A stretch of 64,000 nucleotides of DNA. Source: Rhynchonema sp. JSB1_4. Taxonomy: Eukaryota > Nematoda > Chromadorea > Monhysterida > Xyalidae. Position 1 is the stretch's first letter; every line of letters starts with the position of its first letter. Location of the stretch: positions 62,001 through 126,000 of the forward strand of contig JASAMV010003005.1 of assembly GCA_030248065.1 (NCBI GenBank). Reading direction: 5' to 3'. Position numbers and translations under genes: made by a program. Below the pieces are notes generated by a model that worked only from the letters and a program-made list of their open reading frames with translations, searched no databases and was not told the DNA's origin. Of the stretch, positions 23,188 through 35,500 are shown one piece after another.

Positions 23188-23793
23188 GATTTAATTTTGA
23201 TGAATGTGAACACCGCTCAAGATACTGTATTGCTCACAGAGCGATATCCTGATATTGTTGAAAAACGACGTTTATGTTTGTTCCATGCAGTTGAAATGAA
23301 ATGCCCATCTGCTCTTATACGGCACATTTATGAGTGCACACAAGCTGCATGCAGGCATAGTAGGCCTCGAGTTAGAAACACTACGTCAGGTCAACCATTC
23401 CAATCACAGTTTGCTGAAAACACCTTTTTGTCCTTTTGCATAATCAAACAAAAGTCTCAATTTCACTTCGGCAGCGCAGGCTCGGCACCATTTATCTGCT
23501 CGAAGGGCTTGAGCCTTTCATGTTTGTTTTTGAAATCAGCAGAGTACCGTATTATCATAGTTAGTGGTTTTGACATATAGGCAATCCATCGGCTCATGGC
23601 ACTTTTTACACGCACATTGCATGCAGTAGCACACGCCATTTTCTAAACAAAATGTACACTTTGAGCGAGTGTCATACTTTGATGACCGCTTTTTAATTTA
23701 TTCAGTTTTTATTTGCTGCTTGATATAACACTTCGCTGCACTGTTGCAAAACTTGAGGATGTTTCAACTCATGACTGCAGAGAATAGAGGCAT

Positions 23794-25791
23794 TCATTGA
23801 CGGCAGTAATGTAGCATGCAGCCTGTGTGTGTTGAGTGCCATGAGCTGGCGGATTGCCTATACATATTGCTTTTTGGCAACCTTGAACCCTGAGACCGAT
23901 CTGGAGACCACGGGATAACCACAAAATTTGAGGAATGCGTGCAAGATGCAAAGTCTATAAATATCTTTACATGGCAGGTGATAACATTGTCCTGAAGCGA
24001 GCAAATCTCATGCAAGAATTCTCCAGTGTCAAGAGCAGACAGCCCAGAACCAGCAAACAAAAACGCGAATGTTCCAATTAACTGTGGCATATTCAAACTG
24101 TGCTTTGCTTGACGAGACGTAACAGCATCGCAGTGGAACGAGGCACGACCGAGAAACTCATCGTATCTCGCTCGGATGTTGGAAATCAAACCGTTTGACT
24201 CGCTGATCGCCTGCAATGATATGATGTATTGATAATCAGATTCTTCGCAGTTTTTACTTTTTCGCTCATGTTCTGAGCGAACCTGATTGATTCTCTTCAT
24301 GACGTAATCTGAAACATTCTTCCGCCACAATGTGGTGACGACAACTTTGTACGTTTCACCAAGGTGCAGGGGCACAAGACGTAGGCCACAGTATTTCTCG
24401 GTTAAAACACCCAATGGCATTGCGCTGAGAATGGTAAGACGCGTTAACGAAGTATGTAATTTAGGAACAAGATTGTAAATAGACTGACTAACTCTCCCAT
24501 TATCACGTGGGATCCTGTGGCATCGTTCTCCATATATTTCGCAGCCCCGTCCACCCCACCAAACATTGACCAATCGATTGCTGGGTTCTTTTGTAGGGCT
24601 TTCTGAAAAGACTAAGTTCATTTCAATTGCAATTGATAAAAACCAAACTGAAATCGTGCCGTACGCCAAGTTCCGGCTGAAGAGCATCGAGTCTTTGCAT
24701 CCAACTCGCTCCCAATGAACCAATGATTTTTACTTCGCCACTTTTGACCAGACTGGTCAGCTCCTGAAGAAAGATCTATAATTCCTCATTTGTCGCGTGC
24801 AATCTAATCACTTCAAAAATGCCGTCATCAACGAATAGATTGTCATCCAATCAACCGATCGTGCAACCCATCAACGCGTCATTCAACCAAATCTAACGAA
24901 CACGCCAAAACATAATGATGCAATCAAACACTGAATGATCACTGTATGATTTGATCAAACAAATCACTCGACTCCAGTTCGCCAATTATACCATTAACCT
25001 CTAATGTTTCAAATCTCGGTTTGGTGTCCGCAAACAATAACTGCGACAGCAATCCACCCCTGTAGAGCGTTACGAATGTCGCTAAGAAGAATCCCATCCA
25101 AGCCAGCGTCATATTGACGATGTTGAATGGCTTTCCATGTGGATTTTTGCGAATTGAATTGTTCGATTTTTGAATCAAAATGTTGAACACCTTCACGAAC
25201 ACGATGAACAGAATAATTGCAGCCGTGGAATACAAATTGAACACCTGCGTTGGCACATGAACCGATTCTTCGTTTGTGAATAAGCGCTAATGCATAGAAA
25301 AGTTCGATTCAAAAAATACACTGAGAGTTAGAGCAGCCAACCGAAAGAAATCTTCGACTCGATTCAAAAATCGGTGGTTCGGGGTTCACAGTGTCGATGG
25401 CTCCCTCTCCGTCCTGGTAGTGTATTCCATAGGACAGCGTGAATCGCTCCATTCGACTTTGCGTTGGAACGAACAGAAAACCGAACGTATCAATTTCACC
25501 ACTTTCTAGCATATTATAAGCAGTTGTCAGAAAGCCGTTACCTGTTATGAAGGTTGTTCATGAAAAACCGGAATCGCTTTCGAAATATGGGGTGCCTAAC
25601 TCACCATTTCTAGGTCGAATCGTAACCAATTCGAAATCGAAACCAGCTTTGCGAAATATCATTTCCGTAACTTCGGCCTGTATGCCTGGATAATCGCATT
25701 TGTGTGGAACACGACGATAGTGTGTGTCTTGCGAACAGGCGTATGTGTTTGGCGGGAAAGGCGAATGGCCAACTTTGAGGATTTCTGCCAT
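23794..25791 (-). pseudogene. Ionotropic-receptor-like protein B2, 7 exons, frameshifted in last helix
   Basis: Exons 25605-25791, 25342-25541, 24999-25244, 24665-24763, 24493-24602, 24283-24424, then a last exon from 24210. The first six have exactly the same lengths and phases as in B1. S1 (HKCDYPG, GFLTTAYNMLESGEIDTFGF, QSRMERFTLSYG), M1, M3 (TLYRGGLLSQLLF) and S2 (ASWMQRLDALQPELG, KYCGLRLVP) are intact. In exon 7, after NMPQLIGTFAFLFAG, alignment to B1 shows a 5-bp loss. The reading frame then leaves the conserved LTLEN helix end and runs about 90 codons to a stop at 23794. The conserved frame would have stopped at 23967. Either a young pseudogene, a functional protein with a new tail (466 aa), or an assembly error. 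Confidence 0.75.
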
Positions 25792-26029
25792 GTTCAAGTT
25801 TGTTGCTTACAGCAACTCATCTAATTTACAAGCACTTGCTGGCAGATATGCTGCTCTGCTGGTCACAGAATAACTTTTCAACCTTGACATCCTTTTTCCA
25901 CCAAATACTCTGTTACTAGACGTACATATGGACACATTTAAGGTCGGTTTATACTCTGACTGCCTGGCAGTAGCAGTCAGAAATTTGTGACTGCCCGTTC
26001 GGTCAGCTCACGAACAGAGCAAGAACAGT

Positions 26030-26150
26030 AGACGGCGGGCGGGGGGGAAGGAGGGCGGGGGGGGCAACACAACAACCCCCCTGCCGGGCACTCTGCGGGG
26101 GGGGGCTTCTCCGGTTTTCTCTTCTTTCCCCGGGGAGAAGGAAAAAAGAC
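26030..26150. other. G-rich, quadruplex-prone tract
   Basis: Runs of 7, 8 and 9 G (ggcgggcgggggggaaggag...) lie within 90 bp, followed by a C6 run, then a small hairpin (cttctcc...ggagaagg). Composition is strikingly unlike the AT-rich surroundings. It lies between receptor-like gene B2 and the myosin 3' end. Could form G-quadruplexes or be a repeat end or assembly artefact. Confidence 0.5.
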
Positions 26151-26570
26151 TTTAGCGTAATTATTGTGACATCCTAGTCGACTTCAGAGTGTGGTCATCT
26201 CGGATAACATCAAAGGAGGTGAAAAATCAACAAACCGATCTAAAATGGGCGTTTATCCATTGCCTCCATCCGTACCAGAACCAACAGGAGCATACAATTT
26301 TCAATATTGGAGACAGTTTGTGTGCATATGCGCGACTGCCACACATAAAAATTTGATCACTAAAATTTTCAATAAAAAGCTACCCACAAAATAGTAGATT
26401 TTGTTGGTTTTTTACAAACATTTGTGTGGTAAATACAGTGTGTATAACAAACAAACTTTGAGAGATCTGAGCGTGAGTGTGATACAATCTTTGAGTCAAT
26501 GACAAAAGTACGCAAATAGAATGTCACTCAATTGGGTGCAAAAAATTAACACACTTCAAAGAGTGGTTTT

Positions 26571-29500
26571 TCATCTCAGCGACACTCGCGTGTGTGTGGC
26601 AGGGACGGGCATTGCATGACCATTGCCCAGATCGATCAGAACCTCACCGGTTGATGGGCCGAAGCCAACCACAGACACAATATCGCCTGGATGCAGTTGC
26701 AGACCGCTGGGCAGGTCTGAAACATTATTCCGATTTGACAATGAAACGTCAGAAAATCGGGTAAAGTTTAAAAAAGCCAAACCGTTATATTCCTGAACGA
26801 CCACCCTTCGCTGCGGCACTTGTATTTTTCGACCGTTGCACACACGATAGGGACGATGGGGTGGCAGGGGTGGACCGGAACTAGGTGGCACTGCTGCACC
26901 TGATTGACTGCCTTGCTCGATCAGGGACTGGAAATGAGGAATGAAACTGCAGTTATTAGGCAAGGAAACGTTTTGATTCAAAGAACTAACGTTCGACATG
27001 GTGTCCAACGGCAAAATCAGTTCAGCATCAGAACCGTTGGATGGATTCAGTTCGACAATCGGAGACGGCCTGAAAGCAGAATCACATAAACTGAAAAAAT
27101 TTAGACGATTTCAGACAATGTTTTGAAAATCAAGGTTTAACAAATTTCTAAATAATTCGTTTCCAACCGTGATTTCCTGGTGACGGGCGTGTGTTGCAAC
27201 GAATGTCTGCCGGATGTAAGATTTGTGACATTGCTCGCAGCCGACGGTGGCGTCTTATGACGACGCTCGAATTTGAATGTTTGCAGTTGGATATAGGCAC
27301 CTGAGAGTAAATCAGATTGTTGTTATATAACGGATTTTCTTTTTTATTCTTTTCTTAGCTACCTTGACTGAGGAAGACGTGATGCGTCCCGACGGCCCAC
27401 TGATTGGACACATATGGCAGACTGCTGTCATCGACGGCACGAAGGTAGCATTCCAGGATTAACTGCAAATCACTCATTTTGCATAAAAACCAATGATAAT
27501 GTCAGAACGGTAGAAAAAGATGACCGAATGAAACAAATAAATTAATGCACCTTGGTCTCTTCAACTTTATCACCGGCTGATTCCAACTGATTGTTCGGGT
27601 AATAGCGATGTTTCAAGAATCGGTATTGTTGGTTGAATTCGTCGAAACGCATTGCGTATGGCAGACCCGAGCAGCATAAATGCGCTGAAAAGTAAACATA
27701 TATTTTTATTTTTAGTCAAAAACATATATATAATAAACATTCCAACCAGTTGGTAGGGTGTCCATTCTTGTTAATTGACGTCGTACGAGCTCGGCATCGA
27801 ACGATCGTTCCATGCCTTTGCCGTTGGACTAAAGTATACAAAAATGTTTACTTTTCTACACAATTACAGTATAATAACATTCGCGAAAATACACAAACCT
27901 TGACACAATTCACAAACTGCAGTCTGCAGCCAGCCACGTTGCCCAATATCGAGTCGAGTTGACGGAAGAAATCCTGAGCAAATGTGCCATTGGGCAGAAC
28001 GGCCGAAGCTTGGGGACGGCTGGAAGAAATTATGTCTTAGCTTCACTTGTTCACTGTGTAGTTTGAGATTTTAATTTTATCAGTTTTTACCGATTTTGCG
28101 CCGCGCCACCAGTCGCGGCTTGCACCACGCGTGGCTCAATGAATGGAGCAGCATTATCGACTTCATTTAGATTCTGGTTCTCGGTGGCGAACAAATACAC
28201 AACGAATCTGAAATCAGGGCACTTCTACATCATTTGCCACGAAAGTTGTTTATAATTTGAGAGGCAATGAAAAGAACGAACCCAAAATTGCACTGGTGAC
28301 GTTGGAACAGCTGAATCAGATCGAAATCGAGTCGATTTTTGTTCACCGCCAGTAGTTCGCCCGTCTGAAACCAGTTTTAGTTTTTGTCTCATTTTTGTTT
28401 AAAATTCAGTTTTAAATTGTCAAAAACATAAAAGTGAAAGAGACATGCAACCTCATAAGTGACCCTGGCACTGGCATTGGTGTCTGCGAAATGATTGACG
28501 AGGAAGCTAGGCAGGGAGGATGGACGTTGCTGATTGGTTGGAGACACTGACCGGCCTTGCCCTGATTGGTCGGCCGGGATTTGAAGGTATCTGTGTATTT
28601 GTGAAATTCCTTTTTTTCTAAAATTCCAAAAATCTGGTATAAAAATATAACCAACTTTTCATTTTCAGCATGACTGTTGAGATTGGACAACAGTCGTTGC
28701 ACTGTACCAGTCATGTTGGTCGTCTCGTCATTCAACAATGGAAACAGACCGGTACTCTGCGGAATGCAATGGAAGAGAAAATCATCATACATATACCCGC
28801 ATCACATGTTGCAGGCGCATGAACGTGTCCACTCACCATTCTGAACAGCGTTGCCAGTCCGTGACAATGAGTCGGCAGGTCGGGCACATGATAGTCCATT
28901 ACGTCCTCATCCAGCATCGTTTGATGCATTTTGGCGAAAACTTGTTGGCGATAGAATTCAGTGAGTTTCTCTTGCGTAACGTTGATGCACAGTGTTTCGA
29001 ACGTGTTCACCTGAAAATTCAGGGTGATGTGTTTCGGAATACAAGAAAAAAACTGCAAAAGTCAGACCTGATTGGATTCGGAGAATCCGAAACAGTCCAA
29101 GACCGATATCAGGCCATCAGACGCTGCATAGGAATTGGGCGTGGTTGGGGATTTGCAGGATGTGGCCATGCCGATGCCTGAATAGCAAAGTAATCTGACC
29201 TTGTGAAAAAGGTTTTTGTGAAACATCATGAACAAAATGCCACACCTGAGTCGTGCACGGACGATCCTTCCCCGTCCGAACTGCTCACATTATTACCGTT
29301 TTGTTGATGACCATTGCCACCGGCATTGCCACTCTGGCGTCGATGAATGACGGTAGGGGCACCTTGAAACATCAGGGACACGTTTTAGACATATTGAAAT
29401 CAAATTGATCACACTTAGTATTATACCTGTTTGAATATTGTTCACTCGCCGTATAATAGCAGCTACACAGCGCTGGAAGAGCGTTTTGGCGAGCACGTCA

Positions 29501-32500
29501 CGGCCGAAATTGGCCTGTACGCAGAAGCAATAATTTGTCAACTGAAGAATTCAAATTTCGAATCATAAAACACAATGAACCGAACCGTTATTGCCGAAAT
29601 ACCCGTTTTGACCAGTTGGCCTTTCACCAGGCGTGTGCGTTGTGTGAGTGCTCGATAGAGCGTCAAGCCAGACAGACCCAGCAGAGCCGCAGCTGATTCT
29701 AGTTCTGCAACAAATAGTAACAAATATGGCACAATGTATGAATGAGCATTGAAATTATTCCCTGTTATTCGACAATGTGCTGGTTTGTTGTTCATTCTTT
29801 CTACGAGTGCCAGGATGTCATGATCTGTCCAACATTCACCCTGTGCCGTTCAGAAATAAGAAACACTTTAATTAAGATCTTGATTGATATGAATGCAGAA
29901 TGTGCTCATCGTTCACACCAGGTGCTGAGCGCACAACAGCCACCAACCCGATGGGAGATTAGAGCAACAACAGCGATCGTCACACACTTCATCAAATGTA
30001 GTTCAATTGTGTGGTGATTTACAATATTGAACGCCTCTTCCAAGTTCCCTTTTCTGAGCACATACTGTTGCTGAATTACAATCACATAAGCTACATTCTG
30101 CATATCACATGTTCACCAATGAACAATACGAACGAAAGGGCTAATCCAGAAATCAACAACATCAACATTCCGAATATGTTCTCGACTTTCAACGATGCTT
30201 CGATCGCAACATTTTCATCCAAAATCAAGCACTTTTTGAGGCCACGTTTCCACCGGTCAATGGTCCTTTGTTTGATTCTTGCTGCCACTTGCTGCATCTG
30301 GATGATCGCTCTGTTCAGTTTGTCAATCAGAACGGGATCGGCATTCACGCCTATCGTAACCGTCGCTGGCTTTTGTGGGTACTGAGGCTAGGCGACTTGA
30401 CGCACGCCGCACCATCGCTGCATCAACACTGTCGCTTTCACGTCGTTGATCACCAGCACTGCATCACCGTGAACAACACTTTCATAGTATTGGAGTTCGT
30501 TGATGGCGAAGTCTTTGATTGTGATCGGAGGATTGGTCGTGAACGTATAACTTAGATCATTCAACTCCCGGGATGGATATTTTCTTTTACGGATGTCTTT
30601 GAGGAAACCACGCGAAGCGATCAGTTTCACCTTGTCAGCCTTCAATAGTTGGAGCAATTCCTCCACGTTCTCAAACTGATACGCCCGTCGCGTGAGAATT
30701 ATTTTCGACAACAATCCCGATTTATAGAGCCCGGTCATCAGCAATATAAAGACTCCGCCCAGTATCACAAGCAACGCGCGAGAGAACGATGATTCCTTAG
30801 CTGCGGACATTTGTTGAACCAATTTCAACAGCAACCATGTCAGAATGGCTGACACCCAGACCCAATTGCCGTACACCAACAAAAAGGATGTGGCGCGGTG
30901 TCCGAGATCATCCGGCGCTTTGGATGTACCAATGAGCACTTTCGACTGCTCCCATCCGTTGATTGGGTACACCAGTGATTGGTTATATGCCTCGAAATTT
31001 TTCAAAACGGACAAGTAGAGTGTCATGACATTGAGATCGGAGCGTGAAAGCTGCTCACTCTCACTGTCTGATCTCGAGTGGTTCCTGTAGTCATGGAGTA
31101 CGAAACGGATATTGGCCGCTCTCAGCAGCACGCCGACTGTTTCCGACATGAAGCCGGGAATTGGACAACCTTTGGTTACTTGTAGTTTCGACTCGAAGCC
31201 ACAATTCAATCGATAAGGGTCGCTGAGCATCGTATAGAATACAGACAACGTTGAGTTGATCGACGGTCCAGCCATGATCACGGCTTGGTGCCAAGTCGAC
31301 AGCTGACCACTGACACCAACACGCATAAACACAAGTTACATAACGCGCCGATCAGATGCTGCACTGTAGAAATGAATAAGCACGACATCAGTGCAATAAC
31401 GATTATTTAAAAAAACCGTTAGTGTTATTTGATACGGTCCATTAAGTTGATTACTTTCCGGCCCGAGAACCGGTTTGTCTTAATGACATTACAGTGTGCA
31501 ACTTGAATGGCAGTGTGCAGCTGGGCGCGATTTTGTAATCACAATTTGTGTGGAAACTCACGCAAGAAGATCCAAGCCTAACACTCATAGCCTCATAGGT
31601 TATTTACTGAATCAGTACCGCTGACCAGTTTTTATGAAGAATCACCGCATATTCACCAATAAACATCACGAATGAAATGAACAATCCAAAAATCAAGAGC
31701 AATAACATGCCAAATATGTTAGCCACTTTCAACGACGCTTGGATGTGACCATTGTCCAAGTTCGTACAATTTTGGACGCTGTGTCTCAACCGATTCATGG
31801 TTCGGTCCTTTATTCTTGGTGTTACCGTTTGTAACTGGATGATTGCCTTGTTCAGTTTCTGCACCAAAAGGGGATTTGCATTGATGCCAACAGGAATCGT
31901 CGCGGGAATACGTGCGAAATGGGGGAACGGCACTTGTCGGACGTCGCACCATCGTTGCATCAAAACTGCTGCTTTCACGTCGTTGATCACCAGAACTGCA
32001 TCACCATCAACAATACTCTGATAATGTTCTTGGATATTGAAGTCTTTGATTGTGATCGGAGGATTGTGATTGAATGTAGCTCTTAGATCATTCAATTTCC
32101 GGGACGAATACTTGCGCGTTTCCAGGTCGTGGAGCAAGCCAGGTGCAGCAATCAGTTTTACTTTGCCAGCATCTAATATCTCGATCAACTCATCAAAGTC
32201 ATCAAACTGATAGGCACGTCGCGTGAGAAGAATTTTTGACAACAGTCCGGATTTGTAGAGTCCCGTTATGAACATTACGAAGAATCCGCCCAATATGATA
32301 AGCAACGCGCGAGCAAACGAAGTGTTTTTCACGGGCATCGATTGTGGTATTAATTTCACGAGAAGCCATGTCAGTACGGCAGCAACCCAAATCCAATTGC
32401 CGTACACCAGCAAGAATGATATGGCGCGGTGTCTGAGATCATCAGGCGCTTTGGATGTACCAATCAGTACAAGAGACTGCTCCCAGCCATTGATTGGATA

Positions 32501-35500
32501 AATCATGGTTTGGTTATCCTGCTCGAAATCGTGGACAACGGACAAGTAAAGGAGCATAACATTGATGTCCGAACGTGACATTAACTGACCCTCAGTGTCT
32601 TGACCTAGCGCTTTCCGGCTGTCGCAGAGCACGTAGCTGATATTTGCCACTTTGAGTAACGCGCTGACGGTTTCGGGTACGAAGCCTGGTATCGGACATG
32701 ATCTGGTGACATCGAGATTAGACTCGAAGCCGCAGTGGGTTCGATACGGATGGTTGACCAAAGGATAAAACACTGACAAAACCAAAGTGGACGCATTTAC
32801 GAGCATGACTAGTTTCCTAGTGAAAATTGGGTCCAGGTTTTTGTATGGCTGCCCTCCTATAACAATAATAGTGAAGTACAAGCCAGTACTAGGGCAACCA
32901 CAGCTTTTTCAAACTCCGATCGTAAGTATCAAATTACTCGTCACAGTTATTTTGAAGATATTTTCGCTAAACAAACGCCACCTCGTCCAAATTGATCCAC
33001 CTTGGTGAATTAATCACATACATAAGCGGCACAGTACGGCAAGTTAGCAGGCACACTACGGCAAAATAGCCCGTACAGTCTTTATCGTCTAAAATAAGCG
33101 AAGCATAGAATTATGAATGTCATTTGACACAAACGCAAACAATAGCAGCAACAAAGCAGTCACACAGACTTGGACATGTGCAATTATAATGTTTGGAAAA
33201 CTGGAACTGGAAGCTCCATAGCCCATGCGAATGGAACGTGTCGCTGGTCCTCACGATTGTTTCCCTTGACAATGAATTCAAATAGGAACACAGCCGAGGA
33301 CAGTGTCAAACCAAGCACTAAAAACAAGAGCATGCCAAATACATTTTCCACTTTCAACGACGATCCCACCCAAACGGGTTCAAGGTCCAAGTCTGAGCAG
33401 GATTTATACCGGTGCTGAACCCAGGTCAAATACTTTCGTCTGATTTGACGCGACGCATCCTGCAACTGAAATACAGCGTCATTGATTTTGCGCACCAACG
33501 TCGGGTTGGCGTGTTGGTGAACAAAGAGCGTACGTTGCGTTGCAGGCAGCGCCGTGAAGGGTACATGACGCATGCCACACAATTCCTGTGTGATGTAAAC
33601 AGCTTTGATATGCAGCGTCAGCAACACCGCGTCTCCCCGAGCGATTCGGCTGTGAAGCTCGAAATTCGTGGCAAACGAGGCGAATGGAATTTGAAGTGGT
33701 GGATTATAGACAAACGTGTCACGAAAGGCTCTCAGCTGTGGGGACATGCTCGTTTCATCGTAGCGATTGATTGTGTTCACAATGTAGTAAGCGGTCACCA
33801 GTTGAACTTTCTTGTGTTGCAAAAGTTTTATCAACTCATCGTCGTTAGTGAATTGGTAGGTCCGTTTTTGTTGGATGATCTTGGACAACAGTCCCGATTT
33901 GAACAGTCCAGTTGCAAGCATGACGAAAAATCCGGACACGAGAACCATTACCGCCCTTGAGAACGGTTTGTGTCGAATTTGCGACTGAATCAGCTTGAAA
34001 ACAAGCAATGTGACGACGCCAACAATCCACACCCAGTTGCCGTACACGAACAAAAACGAGGCGGCCTGATATCGAAGATCATTGGGAGCTCGTGAAGTGC
34101 CAACAATAGCGTAGGATGTAGCCCATCCATCAATCGGGTATATGAGTGAGGCATTGTGTTTATCGTAGCTCTCCACCGCCATGCCAAATAAACCCATGAC
34201 ATTATTGTATGGCTGGCTGTTCAATACTCGCTGTTCGTCTTCGTACGTCCCCTGTCGGTAGTCGCGGAGCACAAAGTCGATTTTGGCCACTCTCAGCAGA
34301 ATGCCAACAGTTTCGACCATGTCACCCGGCATCGGACAAGCTCGTGTCGGTGTGAGATGCGACTCGAACCCGCAATCGAATCGACGGGGCGGCGCCGCAC
34401 CCGGAAACACGACCGATAAAGTCATGTTGCTGATTGACATCACTGAACGCTTTCGACAACTTCAAACTCTCTCTCTGCTCAAGGGCACACGCGTCTGTGC
34501 TTCTTCTCGGCGGAAGTCACGTGGCCTCCCAAACTGATCGCTCGGGCGTCGAGTTACATCGTTCCTTTGCCAGGGTATGCCATGTTCAAATTTTGATGGT
34601 TATGTTTCGTTTCAGGCGCGAATTGCGGCCTGCGCAGCAGACGTTAAACAAACGAATGTCTATGTTCTGTGTTGTAACAAGATCTTTTAGGTTTATTGGC
34701 ACGAAAACCTTAGTTCGCATACAGTAGTTTCATCGTTCCATCATCGAAACTGGAAACTCCTGGCGGTTTTTACCCAACAGCATACGAAAGTCATTTAGCA
34801 CAAGAAATCACATGAATGCATCGGCAAAAGAGCTGGTAACAATCTTTTATGATTTTGCATAAAAGAAATTTATTTTGCTTTACATTACTTACGATATATG
34901 TAACTCAATTTTATAAACAGGCAAAAAAACAGATTAAAACACCAACGTCAAAATCGCTTGTGCTTGTCTATGGTAAATACCAAAAATATCAAGCAATCAA
35001 TCAAAGCATCTGTACAGCGGGCCCGACAGCGGCTATCACAATCACAATCGACAATCACAAGCAGAGAATTCCGAGGAGAGAACCACAAACGCAACTGTCC
35101 GCCACCGAAAACATTCTGCACTTTCAGTGGCGTCACCAGATGATTCGGCTTGGTGCAACAATTTTTAGACATTTGCAGCACCGTGCAGGGTTGCAAGTGT
35201 TTCTGTTTGATTGTCTTGAGTCCTTTTTGAACGTGGACATGAACCCGTGGTAAATACATACATGTCAAATGTGCCAAACCGTTCGAATAAAGCACCAACT
35301 CATTATGATCAGTTACTGACAGTTCTTGAAGGCCTTCGCGACCGTAACGGCTTTAATATTAGTCGTGAACTACAAAGTCCATGTTCACCAGATGAAGTAG
35401 AACGCCGATAGTTTTGGGCACAACACCGGCAAAGGGAGGCAATCTAGTCTCGCGAAGATTTCGTCTTGAACCCGTACCAAGTGCTATGTTGGTCACGGAC

